Positions 18,846 to 26,799 are shown, counted from the first letter of the stretch. The stretch: DNA of 64,000 bases from Enterococcus sp. BWB1-3 (GCF_016745275.1 NZ_JADOEP010000007.1:89312-153311), one strand, 5' to 3'. The notes: generated by a model not told the origin, from the letters alone. Numbers and translations are program-made.

Positions 18846-19261
18846 GTTTTAATCTAAACAGAGTGTAATGTAAATTTTACAGGTATTCGGGATCTGGAGA
18901 AGCAGTCATTCCGTTTTAATCTAAACAGAGTGTAATGTAAATAACGTTACACACATGATGATCGAGGCGAACTACTCGGTTTTAATCTAAACAGAGTGTA
19001 ATGTAAATATGAATGCCTTCTTACCATAAACAAGAACGTAGCCGTTTTAATCTAAACAGAGTGTAATGTAAATCTTTGTGGCGAATCTATCGAACTTGCT
19101 ATTGATCACGTTTTAATCTAAACAGAGTGTAATGTAAATCTTGGTAAATATGAAGTTGAAGAAATCAAGGCCAGTGGTTTAATCTGAACAAAGTATAATT
19201 TGAATTTTGCTAAAAAAATAGAAAATGTCTCTTACGGATTTGTCTTAATCTAAACAGAGTG
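18846..19261 (+). CRISPR. CRISPR array 2: five identical repeats plus two degenerate ones
   Basis: Five repeats identical to those of array 1 start at 18846, 18913, 18979, 19044 and 19110. Two diverged copies follow at 19176 (about seven changes) and 19242 (3' third lost). Spacers are 35-37 bp and none repeats a spacer of array 1. The decay is at the leader-distal end. No cas genes are adjacent. Confidence 0.96.
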
Positions 19262-19295
19262 TTTTTCTCATAAGCTAATATATTGATTCAGCTCA

Positions 19296-19332
19296 AATAA
19301 AAAAAGCCAAGACGCAGTTTGTCTTAGCTTTA
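19296..19332 (-). terminator. Terminator of the minus-strand lipoprotein gene
   Basis: On the minus strand AGCTAAGAC, a 7-nt loop, GTCTTGGCT and TTTTTTT. Read from the plus strand the same stem could also stop the CRISPR array 2 transcript. Confidence 0.8.
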
Positions 19333-19338
19333 TATAAT

Positions 19339-19809
19339 CTATTTCTTTTTTGTAAATCCCTGTGCTTCAAAATCTTCAACAGTTTTTTTGAAGCTGACAT
19401 TATCTGAGTCGTCACTTACTGCAAGTCCAAGTGTGGAAGCATCTGCTTTTTCAAGGTCAACGGACATTGTAAGTAGTAATGTTGTATCTGTAAATTTCAT
19501 GTCCATAGAAGTACCTTCTCCATCTTCATAAGCCTCGTACATAGAACGAACTCTTTCTTCAAGAGCTTCCTTGGTTTCATCATCAATGAAATATCCATCC
19601 TCATACCCAAAATAAGAGTACGGATAGTCCATTTTTTGGTCAACTTTGATCAACTTATCTCCTTCATGTGTGAAGATCGCTTCCATAGTTGCACCCTCAA
19701 TCTCGACTGTATAGGTGCTGGTTTCAGCTTTTGCACCCCCACCATTTCCGCATGCTGTGAAAAGCAAAGCAAGCAACATAATTATTGATGCTTTCAAGTA
19801 TTTTTTCAT
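19339..19809 (-). CDS. Lipoprotein of the YehR/DUF1307 type
   Basis: 156 residues from the ATG at 19809, chosen because AGGGG precedes it and it opens a lipoprotein signal (MKKYLKASIIMLLALLFTACG, split here only by its lipobox LFTAC with Cys20). The mature part is acidic, has a repeated EEGD/DMKF pattern of beta strands and resembles the DUF1307 family of exported lipoproteins, function unknown. A longer in-frame extension to 19881 (beginning MRIKDLEVLGEYIL) is not part of this gene: it belongs to a decayed segment also found near 30430. Confidence 0.8.
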   Translation of the reverse strand: MKKYLKASIIMLLALLFTACGNGGGAKAETSTYTVEIEGATMEAIFTHEGDKLIKVDQKMDYPYSYFGYEDGYFIDDETKEALEERVRSMYEAYEDGEGTSMDMKFTDTTLLLTMSVDLEKADASTLGLAVSDDSDNVSFKKTVEDFEAQGFTKKK

Positions 19810-19814
19810 TATTG

Positions 19815-20085
19815 AACCCCTTTTATTTATTTGGTAATTCAAAATATATTCGCCTAAAACCTCCAAATCCTTGATACGCAAGAATTCATAACCTGTTTCG
19901 TTCTTCTTCCCTTATAACAATTTAATTATGTTATTTTAGGTATCGAAGTGAACACTTTACACTGAGCAGTATTGAGCTGCAATAATTGTTTTGATACGCA
20001 TTTTTTAACTCCGTAATGCTCAATAATATAGGCTTTTTGTTAAATGTTATAGTTATTTAATTGGTCAGTTTTTCATAGATTCTTT
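19815..20085 (-). pseudogene. Decayed segment, homologous to 30197-30487
   Basis: On the minus strand this stretch resembles 30197-30487 over about 270 bp: both contain AATCTATGAAAAACTGA, a GCTCAATRCTGCTCAGTGTAA-like block and a final block coding IKDLExLGEYILNY just before the next gene. Both copies have stops and frameshifts. It is the relic of a duplicated gene that I cannot identify. Confidence 0.5.
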
Positions 20086-20382
20086 TGAGTTACCATTTAT
20101 TTTATAACAAACTTTAGTTTATCAGACCTGAATGAATCATTCAATCTCAGCTTTTTTCAAAAATCGTAATTTTTTGAGAAAAATATTATAGAGAGACTTT
20201 TTTATTGAAAAATCTTTTCTATTTCAATCTTTTCTCTAGTATAATTATTTTTGTAAGGGGATAAATAATAGCTGTGAATAATGGTCAAAATTAGTTGATA
20301 TAATTAAAGAAGCAGAATAGAATTGCTTGAAACTTAGGGAAGGTGCAGAATCTGAAGATTAAAAAAAGAAGTTAACGTACAT

Positions 20383-20700
20383 TTTCTTTTAGAGGCATCG
20401 GGATGGAAAGGACGGCTCGGTTTCAAAATGCTGCTTCAGTCAATGGTGGTCTTGTCAGTTTAGAGATAAAGAAAAGTTCATGATTGTAAAGCAGAGCAAC
20501 TATCTAAAGTTCAATCAGGACGAAAGCCTAATGAAATTTTTGCAGGACACGAAAAACAGAGTTCTGATGGAGACCAGCCCTGTAGATAAAATCTGAGGGC
20601 TAAGTATGATTGAGGATAGTCCATCAATAGAAAATTTTCTGCAATGGAAAGGTGAAAATCTTTTGGTTTTGCTCTGATGGAAGTCAGAGAACAATTAATA
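20383..20700 (+). pseudogene. NADAR (YbiA-like N-glycosidase) pseudogene
   Basis: Reading across one frame gives FF-stop-RHRDGKDGSVSKCCFSQWW, then FLQDTKNRVLMETSPVDKI-stop-GL, then FLQWKGENLL, and after a one-base shift GFALMEVREQL. These are successive landmarks of the NADAR family (FFWGHR, SQWW, ASPVDRIWGIG, NPLQWxGxNLLGxALM). Both stops replace Trp codons, a frameshift lies near 20661, and the middle of the domain (about 50 residues) is deleted. It cannot make a working enzyme. The rest of the 20086-20852 gap shows only AT-rich sequence. Confidence 0.75.
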
Positions 20701-20852
20701 CAGCAAGTCCAAGTAATCACTATTGGAGCATACAAGTTAAAATTTTCTATTATTGAACATCATGTACAGACTATTTTTTAATGTAATTTATAATTTGGTA
20801 AAAGAAATAGCTATCTATCAATATATCTTCTTGAATCGCGAAAGGAGCAATA

Positions 20853-21686
20853 ATGGATCAATTCAAAAAAATTAAATTGTTAGTCTGCGATATGGATGGA
20901 ACATTGACTTATGAAGAAAGTGACAATGCTGCCTATACTCCTTCAAAAAAAGGATTACCGGAACGCAACCATCAGTCAATCAGTGAATTTATTGAAGCTG
21001 GTGGATTGTTTTGTGTAGCAACAGGACGCTTATTGGAAGATGTGCGTTCTGTTCTTGGAGACGAGTTGTTTTCAAAAAGTTATAAGATCGTTCAAAATGG
21101 TTCATTTGCAATGGATCGTGAAAGCAATATAGCAGCGGAGGATTTCTTCTCAGAAGAACAGTCAAAAAGGATTTATGCAAAATTGCGCAGCTTAAATCTG
21201 CCATTCAGCTGTTCAACGCTAAACCAGCATACGTATGAGTCGCATGTCTCTGATGAACTGATGGAACAGGCATTTGGTAATGTTGTAGAAAAAATGGAGA
21301 TAACGGAAAAGTTCGCTCACCCGGAAAATCCTGCGAATATTTGCGTAGTTCGAGAAAATGTAAATGATTTGCGTAAAGACATGGAGAGACTTCACAGAGT
21401 TCTGGCAAATGAAGAAGTAAACTATCAAATCACCAGTCCATATACCATTGATATTAACCCAAAAAGTGTGAATAAAGGAGCTGCAGTAAGTTCTCTGGTT
21501 GAGCAATTTGGAATTAAAGCAACAGAGGTAGCCGTTGTAGGAGATTCGTACAACGATATTAGTATGTTCCGCTGCTTCCCAAATTCATATGCAATGGCTC
21601 ATGCCGAAGAAGGAGTCAAAAAGTACGCAAATCATCAGATTTCCATGGTTGCAGAGGTGTTTACTGAGGGGTGTTCCATAGAATAG
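20853..21686 (+). CDS. HAD-superfamily phosphatase, Cof/IIB type
   Basis: 277 residues. Motif I DMDGTLT (catalytic Asp pair near residues 13-15), Thr in CVATGR (motif II), Lys in NPKSVNKGAA (motif III) and the GDSYNDISMF (motif IV) are all present, with a IIB-type cap between. Substrate unknown; such enzymes dephosphorylate sugar phosphates or flavin precursors. SD AAAGGAG precedes the ATG. A terminator follows. Confidence 0.9.
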   Translation: MDQFKKIKLLVCDMDGTLTYEESDNAAYTPSKKGLPERNHQSISEFIEAGGLFCVATGRLLEDVRSVLGDELFSKSYKIVQNGSFAMDRESNIAAEDFFSEEQSKRIYAKLRSLNLPFSCSTLNQHTYESHVSDELMEQAFGNVVEKMEITEKFAHPENPANICVVRENVNDLRKDMERLHRVLANEEVNYQITSPYTIDINPKSVNKGAAVSSLVEQFGIKATEVAVVGDSYNDISMFRCFPNSYAMAHAEEGVKKYANHQISMVAEVFTEGCSIE

Positions 21687-21745
21687 GCTATTAGGATTGA
21701 AGTCTGATTGTCGAATAATAAACAAACAGATAAAATTAAGAGTTA

Positions 21746-21786
21746 GTAAGACAGGGCGAAAAGCTGGTTCCTGTCTTTGTTTTTTG
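21746..21786 (+). terminator. Terminator after the HAD gene
   Basis: AAGACAGG, a 14-nt loop and CCTGTCTT, followed by TGTTTTTTG. Confidence 0.75.
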
Positions 21787-21834
21787 CTATCATTTGGAGT
21801 AATGAATAAATCAGAAAATAAAAGGAGTAAAAAA

Positions 21835-22917
21835 ATGAAAAAAGCAATGATAATTATTGGATCAATCCTTGGAGTGATGCTGTTAGTAGTCGTGATTTAT
21901 GTAGGCTATGTCTTTTTTGGTTATTCCCGCATAGAAGATGATCTGATACTTAAGGTTGAACAAAAAGCGAAAGATAGTCAGGTGGAAACGGATAAAGAAT
22001 ATACTGCAGTCACCTTTAATATTGGGTATGGCGCATACCCTCCGGACTATACATTCTTTATGGATGGCGGAAAAGAATCAAAAGCTCGAAGTAAGGAATC
22101 TGTAAATGAAAATATTGAAGGAGTAGTCAAAACCCTTGAACGAATTAATGCAGACTTTGCAGTACTTCAGGAAGTGGATGAAAAAGCAACAAGAAGTCAT
22201 GGTGTGAATGAAGTAAAAATGATCAGCGACAGCTTTGGCGACTATTCTGCTGTTTCAGCAACCAACTACGATTCAGCCTATTTAATGTATCCGGTACTAG
22301 ATCCGATTGGTAAATCTAAATCAGGTATTTTAAGTTTAAGCAACACAAAAATAAATTCAAGTATTCGCTATAGCCTGCCTATAGAAACGTCGTTTAATAA
22401 ATTCTTTGATTTGGACCGTGCGTTTACCGTTTCAGAAATTGATGTAGCAAACGGCAAGAAAATGATGTTGTACAATGTTCATTTATCAGCCTACATGAAA
22501 GACGAAGAAATTCAAAAGAACCAAATTATGACACTGTTTGACCATATGGAAAATGAATATAAAAACGGGAATTATGTTGTTTGCGGAGGGGACTTTAATC
22601 ATGATCTGCTCCCTTCTTCTTCTAAAACATTTGGAAATGACACAAGCAAAGATTATTCATGGCTGCAGCCATTCCCTAAAGAAAATCTGCCGGAGGGACT
22701 GGCAGTCACTGATTTCACTGATGACGGGGAGCCTGTACCATCAACCAGAAACCTGGATACCCCTTATGAAAAAGGAAAATCATTCGTAGCTCTAATTGAC
22801 GGTTTTATCGTATCTGACAATGTTGAGGCACTGGAAACAAAAGTATTGGATGAATCCTTCCAGTATTCAGATCATCACCCAGTAACGATGACATTTAAAT
22901 TGAAGGAATCAAATTAA
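21835..22917 (+). CDS. Membrane-anchored endonuclease/exonuclease/phosphatase (EEP) family protein
   Basis: 360 residues from the ATG at 21835, which has SD AAAGGAG; an in-frame start at 21697 has none and runs through the upstream terminator. One N-terminal hydrophobic helix (about residues 5-27) anchors it with the catalytic domain outside. EEP motifs: FNIGYG, LQEVDE (metal Glu), NVHLS, GGDFNHD and the terminal SDHHPV (catalytic His). The fold covers sphingomyelinases, inositol phosphatases and nucleases, and I cannot choose among them. Confidence 0.85.
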   Translation: MKKAMIIIGSILGVMLLVVVIYVGYVFFGYSRIEDDLILKVEQKAKDSQVETDKEYTAVTFNIGYGAYPPDYTFFMDGGKESKARSKESVNENIEGVVKTLERINADFAVLQEVDEKATRSHGVNEVKMISDSFGDYSAVSATNYDSAYLMYPVLDPIGKSKSGILSLSNTKINSSIRYSLPIETSFNKFFDLDRAFTVSEIDVANGKKMMLYNVHLSAYMKDEEIQKNQIMTLFDHMENEYKNGNYVVCGGDFNHDLLPSSSKTFGNDTSKDYSWLQPFPKENLPEGLAVTDFTDDGEPVPSTRNLDTPYEKGKSFVALIDGFIVSDNVEALETKVLDESFQYSDHHPVTMTFKLKESN

Positions 22918-22950
22918 TTCGAGCTTCTATTTAACAAAATTGAATAACTC

Positions 22951-22989
22951 AAAAAACGCTGAGGTCTTTAAGATTTCAGTGTTTTTTTC
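22951..22989 (+). terminator. Terminator after the EEP gene
   Basis: AACGCTGA, a 12-nt loop and TCAGTGTT followed by TTTTTT. Confidence 0.75.
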
Positions 22990-23047
22990 TATAGAAAAGA
23001 ATTATCAGGAATTTGAGTGATAAACTTCTTTCTTTACAAAGCAGTAT

Positions 23048-23088
23048 TTGTCAATTATAGTATCATTAACGAATACCCATAGGGGTAT
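23048..23088 (+). promoter_or_regulatory. CstR/CsoR-type operator and promoter of the sulfur operon
   Basis: ATACCCATAGGGGTAT (23073-23088) is a G/C-tract palindrome of the kind bound by CsoR-family repressors. It lies where the -10 region should be, about 17 bp after TTGTCA (23048-23053), and 16 bp before the first ATG of an operon that ends with a CstR gene. Autoregulation by that CstR is the natural inference. Confidence 0.75.
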
Positions 23089-23104
23089 AAAAAGGAGAGA
23101 GCGT

Positions 23105-23419
23105 ATGTTTCTATTTAATCGTACACCGTCTATATCAGGAAAGGATCTGGAAAAGAAGCTGGCTGAAACGTTAACAATCATAGATGTTCGGGAAAAGGCT
23201 GAATTTTCAGGCGGCCATATCCCCGGTGCAGTGAACGTTCCGCTTGGAAAAATATCTGGATATAAACCGAAAACAGATCCACCAATATATGTCATCTGTC
23301 AGTCAGGAATCAGAAGTAAACGGGCAGTAAAGAATTTAGAAAAAAGAAAAATTCAGGCAGTCCATGTAAAAGGCGGTATGATCCGTTGGCAGGGTGCAGT
23401 TAAGGGAGGAAATTATTAA
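23105..23419 (+). CDS. Single-domain rhodanese (sulfurtransferase)
   Basis: 104 residues from the ATG at 23105, with SD AAAGGAGAG. A rhodanese domain with DVREKAEF and the active loop CQSGIRS, catalytic Cys65. It should carry persulfide sulfur. First gene of a four-gene operon whose genes overlap or touch; it overlaps the next gene by 1 bp. It lacks a signal peptide, so it acts in the cytoplasm. Confidence 0.92.
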   Translation: MFLFNRTPSISGKDLEKKLAETLTIIDVREKAEFSGGHIPGAVNVPLGKISGYKPKTDPPIYVICQSGIRSKRAVKNLEKRKIQAVHVKGGMIRWQGAVKGGNY

Positions 23420-25071
23420 TGAAAGTAGTGGTTATCGGCGGAGTAGCAGGCGGAATGTCAGCTGCAACCAGATTAAGACGTCTGTCTGAAGAAGCAGAAA
23501 TTATTGTTTTGGAAAAAGGACCTTACGTGTCGTTTGCAAATTGCGGGCTGCCTTACTACGTTTCTGGAGAAATCAGTGAGCGTGAAGAATTAATAGTGCA
23601 AACTCCAGAGCAGTTGAAAAGACGATTCAATATTGATGTAATGGTAGAAACAGAAGCTATTAAAATTGACAGACATCATAAAACAGTACAGATTGACAGA
23701 AACGGAAAAACAGAAGCAATCTCTTATGACAAGCTGATACTTTCGCCGGGAGCAGAGCCATTGCTGCCGCCAATCAGCGGACTTCAGGACGCTGAAAATG
23801 TCTACACCTTAAGAAATGTTCCTGATGTAGACAAAATTACGGAAGAAATTAAGACAAAACAGCCTGAAAAAGCGATTGTCATTGGAGCTGGTTTTATCGG
23901 ATTGGAAATGGCAGAGAATCTAAAATATTTGGGCTTGGATGTGACAATTGTTGAAGCAGCTCCTCAGCTGCTGCCTCCTTTAGATCCTGAGATGGCAGTT
24001 TTTGTGGAAAATCGGTTGAAGGAAGCTGGAATAAACGTGATGACGAATGCGGCAGTGCAAGAGTTTAAAGCAAATGGTAAAACTCTTAAGCTAAGTAATG
24101 GAAAGGAACTCACAAGTGATTTTACAATCCTTTCCATCGGTATAAAACCTGTGAACAAACTGGCTGTTGAAGCAGGTCTGGAGATGGGCTTGCGTGGAGG
24201 TATTTTAGTAAATGAGAAGTATCAGACAACAGATGAAGATATTTTTGCTGTGGGAGATGCAATTGTTATCAAACAGCAAATATCCGGAACAGAAGCAATG
24301 ATTTCTCTGGCTTCCCCTGCCAATCGTCAGGGAAGACAGGTTGCAGATGTGATTTCAAATATTGACAGAAAAAATAAAGGAAGCATCGGTACGGCAGTTG
24401 TCAGAGTTTTTGACATGGCTGCAGCAAGTACCGGCTTAAATGAGCGACAGTTAAAGGCCCTGAATCTGAATTATAAGGTCGTTCACATCGTGGCAAAAAG
24501 TCATGCTGGATATTTTCCTGGTAGTCAGCCTATTATCTTGAAGCTATTATTTAATCCAATTAGTGGTAAAATATATGGGGCGCAGGCAATTGGTAAAGAT
24601 GGCGCAGATAAACGAATTGACATTTTGGCAACAGCAATTAAAGCAGATTTGACCGTTATGGATCTTCCAGAGCTGGAATTTACTTATGCTCCGCCATTTG
24701 GATCAGCTAAAGATCCGGTAAATATGATTGGCTATGCAGCGTTGAATATTGTAGAAGGTATTTCAGATAATATTCAGTTTTATGAATTGAAAGAAGCAAG
24801 AAAAGCGGGGGCCGTATTACTGGATGTTCGAAATACAGAGGAACTAAAAAATAATGGGAGCATTGGAGAAGATATTAATATTCCATTGGATGAACTTAGA
24901 ACTCGGTTGAATGAGCTTCCAAAGGATAAGCAGATTATTGTCAGCTGTCAAAGTGGACAGCGGAGCTATCTGGCAGAAAGAATTTTAAAGAACAATGGAT
25001 TTGATGTGAAAAATCTTGATGGAGCATTTCAAATCTATAGCGCCGTATATCCCGGGGAGGTAATAAAATAG
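23419..25071 (+). CDS. CoA-disulfide/CoA-persulfide reductase with C-terminal rhodanese domain
   Basis: 550 residues. FAD-binding GGVAGGMSAATRLRRL at the N-terminus, the single redox Cys42 in SFANCGLPYY, NAD(P)H-binding VIGAGFIGLEMAENL near residue 160, a dimerisation domain (about 325-445) and a rhodanese domain (about 460-550) with Cys510 in CQSGQRS. This CoADR-RHD architecture reduces CoA persulfide and polysulfides. Its position between two rhodaneses and CstR fits sulfide/persulfide detoxification. It overlaps both neighbours by 1 bp. Confidence 0.93.
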   Translation: MKVVVIGGVAGGMSAATRLRRLSEEAEIIVLEKGPYVSFANCGLPYYVSGEISEREELIVQTPEQLKRRFNIDVMVETEAIKIDRHHKTVQIDRNGKTEAISYDKLILSPGAEPLLPPISGLQDAENVYTLRNVPDVDKITEEIKTKQPEKAIVIGAGFIGLEMAENLKYLGLDVTIVEAAPQLLPPLDPEMAVFVENRLKEAGINVMTNAAVQEFKANGKTLKLSNGKELTSDFTILSIGIKPVNKLAVEAGLEMGLRGGILVNEKYQTTDEDIFAVGDAIVIKQQISGTEAMISLASPANRQGRQVADVISNIDRKNKGSIGTAVVRVFDMAAASTGLNERQLKALNLNYKVVHIVAKSHAGYFPGSQPIILKLLFNPISGKIYGAQAIGKDGADKRIDILATAIKADLTVMDLPELEFTYAPPFGSAKDPVNMIGYAALNIVEGISDNIQFYELKEARKAGAVLLDVRNTEELKNNGSIGEDINIPLDELRTRLNELPKDKQIIVSCQSGQRSYLAERILKNNGFDVKNLDGAFQIYSAVYPGEVIK

Positions 25072-25367
25072 TGTATCAAACAATGATGATTCCAGAATTT
25101 GAACAGCTGATAAAGAAAAAGAATGTGAATATTCTAGATGTCCGAGAAGAAGATGAGTTTCAATCAGGACACATTGATGGGGCTGTAAATATACCATTAA
25201 GCGGTTTTTCTGAAACAGCTGAGAGATTGGAAAAAGATAAAGATTACTACGTTATCTGTCACTCGGGCTCACGTTCACAACTGGCTTGTCAGCTTTTAGG
25301 GTCTAAAGGATTTACAACGACAAATATCATGGGCGGCATGTCAGCCTGGAGAGGAGATATCGTGTAA
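25071..25367 (+). CDS. Single-domain rhodanese (sulfurtransferase)
   Basis: 98 residues, GTG start at 25071 overlapping the previous stop, with SD GGGGAGG about 12 bp upstream. The active loop is CHSGSRS with Cys63. It is a second stand-alone rhodanese, distinct in sequence from the one at 23105, and presumably hands sulfur to or from the CoA-persulfide reductase. It overlaps cstR by 1 bp. Confidence 0.92.
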   Translation: MYQTMMIPEFEQLIKKKNVNILDVREEDEFQSGHIDGAVNIPLSGFSETAERLEKDKDYYVICHSGSRSQLACQLLGSKGFTTTNIMGGMSAWRGDIV

Positions 25368-25621
25368 TGGAATGTGATAAAAAGATAGCGAATCGACTGA
25401 AACGGTCGGAAGGACAGGTACGTGGTATTCTTAAAATGATGGAAGAAGGAAAAGACTGCCGGGAAGTTGTGACGCAGCTGATGGCTGTTCGGTCCAGTAT
25501 CGACAAAGTTATTGGTCTGGTTGTAACAGAAAATCTTGTACAGTGCATGCAGGAAAAAGACATCGATTTAACCAGTGAAGATGTTGAAAAAGCGCTGGAA
25601 ATGATAATAAAAACTAGATAA
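25367..25621 (+). CDS. cstR: CstR-type persulfide-sensing repressor (CsoR family)
   Basis: 84 residues, the all-helical CsoR/DUF156 fold (RLKRSEGQVRGILKMMEEG). It has cysteines at 31 and 60, the two thiols of CstR, and Asn56 where the copper sensor CsoR has a ligand His, so it should sense persulfides rather than Cu(I). In CstR these cysteines form di- or trisulfide links between protomers and release DNA. It lies last in the operon it probably represses through the operator at 23073-23088. Confidence 0.88.
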   Translation: MECDKKIANRLKRSEGQVRGILKMMEEGKDCREVVTQLMAVRSSIDKVIGLVVTENLVQCMQEKDIDLTSEDVEKALEMIIKTR

Positions 25622-25629
25622 AAATAGAA

Positions 25630-25682
25630 TCTGTTGACCTCCGATAGTGTAAAAATATGGGGAGATCGACAGATTTTTTGTT
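25630..25682 (+). terminator. Terminator after cstR, conserved CRISPR-upstream hairpin
   Basis: TCTGTTGACCTCC pairs with GGAGATCGACAGA (one mismatch, one G-U) and is followed by TTTTTTG. It is the third copy of the hairpin found before arrays 1 and 2, even though the array downstream is decayed. Confidence 0.82.
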
Positions 25683-25771
25683 AGAATAGTCAAATTTGCA
25701 GTCGAAATTAGGAAATTATTGATTTGATAGGATTTTCTGCTATGCGTAAGTAAACGAATTATTCAACATCA

Positions 25772-25881
25772 TTGACTTTAATTCTTTCTCTCCTGTAAAA
25801 ATAAATAGAGAACAGGGCTAAAATGGAGAGATCGACAGAATTTCCCCAAAAAAACCTTGTGTGCCAAGGGCAAAAATAGGA
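25772..25881 (+). promoter_or_regulatory. CRISPR leader 3 with promoter
   Basis: TTGACT (25772-25777), 18-bp spacer, TAAAAA (25796-25801), then GGAGAGATCGACAGAATT and an ACCTTGTGTGCCAAGGG segment before the first repeat remnant. Element order and spacing match the leaders of the intact arrays. Confidence 0.65.
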
Positions 25882-26044
25882 AGGGGTTAATCTAAACAAA
25901 GGTGTAATGTAAATGTAAATTGGCTTAGGGGTATTTTAAAATATCATGAGTTTAATCTAAACAATAGTGTAATGTAATCAAAATAAATATCGTCTAATTT
26001 GGCTAACTGCGTAGCTTTAATCTAAGTAACGGTGTAATAAAAAT
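25882..26044 (+). CRISPR. CRISPR array 3, decayed: three diverged repeats
   Basis: Three 30-31-bp copies at about 25884, 25950 and 26014 keep TTTAATCTAA and TGTAAT but differ from the array 1/2 repeat and from each other; each has gained one or two bases (AAAGG, ATAG, ACGG) in the middle. The ~65-bp period and the shared leader show that this is a relic array. Automatic finders may miss it. Confidence 0.75.
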
Positions 26045-26047
26045 TTT

Positions 26048-26265
26048 ATGAATTTTCAAATAGAAAGCACCTGTGACAACCTATTGTATCCAGTGAAAAA
26101 GAGGTATTTAAAAGGCTATTATGTAGAATTATCAATTATTAGTAATGAGGAACAGCAATTAGAAAAGAGTTTATCTCGGATGAAGGGATGAAAGAAGTGA
26201 TGGAAGCGGTGCAACAAAAAAGATCAGCAAGCTTGGGAGAGTGGTTAAAGTTATTAACGGGGTAA
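26048..26265 (+). pseudogene. Coding remnant of unknown family
   Basis: A 47-codon frame (26048-26191, with KRYLKGYYVELSIIS and EEQQLEKSL) is followed in another frame by a stretch ending EVMEAVQQKRSASLGEWLKLLTG before TAA at 26263. The helical, charged make-up looks like broken coding sequence, but I do not recognise the family. It has no SD. The remaining 26266-26534 holds a hairpin only. Confidence 0.3.
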
Positions 26266-26483
26266 GCAAGGCTGGTCTTTTATGCAATTAGAATAATAGC
26301 TTTAGGAAGCGAAAAAATAAAGATTCTAACAACAATCTATTTCAAGAGATAGTGAATAAATTGTGTGTTAATCTATAAAAATATTTATTAAGTTAGGTCT
26401 GTTTGTTATAATTAGGTTACTGCTAAATCCTAGTAGTATTTTGTTACCTCAACTGAAAATTTCGGCTTTTTAATTGAGTTTCC

Positions 26484-26525
26484 CGGCATCTTTTTAAGTA
26501 GCTATCTTATTTAAGATGCCGGGTA
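26484..26525 (-). terminator. Strong hairpin downstream of the short peptide gene
   Basis: CCCGGCATCTT and AAGATGCCGGG form an 11-bp perfect stem about 10 bp past the stop of the peptide gene at 26535. Neither side carries a real T-tract, so it may stabilise the 3' end rather than terminate alone. Confidence 0.5.
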
Positions 26526-26534
26526 GGTTAATAG

Positions 26535-26600
26535 TTAAATGCCAACAATAACTACTAAAACAGAAATAATTGTTGTTGCTGTGCTAATTATTTGTATCAT
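26535..26600 (-). CDS. Short hydrophobic peptide, candidate SHP-type pheromone precursor
   Basis: 21 residues, ATG at 26600 with a perfect GAGGAGG ribosome site 8 bp upstream, stop TAA at 26535-26537. Almost every residue from 9 on is hydrophobic or small, ending SVLVVIVGI; the C-terminal VVIVG resembles mature SHP pheromones of streptococci (endings such as IIIVGG or IVIVVG). It lies divergent from an Rgg-like regulator 217 bp away, the usual SHP/Rgg layout. Unlike classical SHPs it lacks Lys/Arg near the N-terminus. A hydrophobic type I toxin peptide is the alternative. Confidence 0.6.
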   Translation of the reverse strand: MIQIISTATTIISVLVVIVGI

Positions 26601-26755
26601 TTGTTTTTCCTCCTCATATGCATTATTCTAATTTTAAAGAAAAATTATGTTTTTCTTTAGGTAAATAGTAACAAACTTTAAAAAGAGAATAAAGTACATG
26701 ATTGATATATTGAGAAAATGACATCAATTATTTTACTTTTTGTGATTTTTAAGAT

Positions 26756-26799
26756 ATAATTGGACTGTAATTGCTTTTTTCATGAAATTATTTCATGAA
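26756..26799 (+). promoter_or_regulatory. Promoter and palindromic candidate operator of the Rgg-like gene
   Basis: TATAAT at about 26756-26761, with a TTTAC-like -35 about 17 bp upstream, precedes a perfect 21-bp palindrome at 26779-26799 with half-site TTCATGAAAT around one central base. It lies within the 5' leader, 18 bp before the ATG, a good place for autoregulation or a small RNA hairpin. Confidence 0.5.

Noticed and set aside
20511..20735. A 74-codon minus-strand frame.
   Set aside because: It lies antisense to the recognisable NADAR pseudogene and has no SD or family resemblance.
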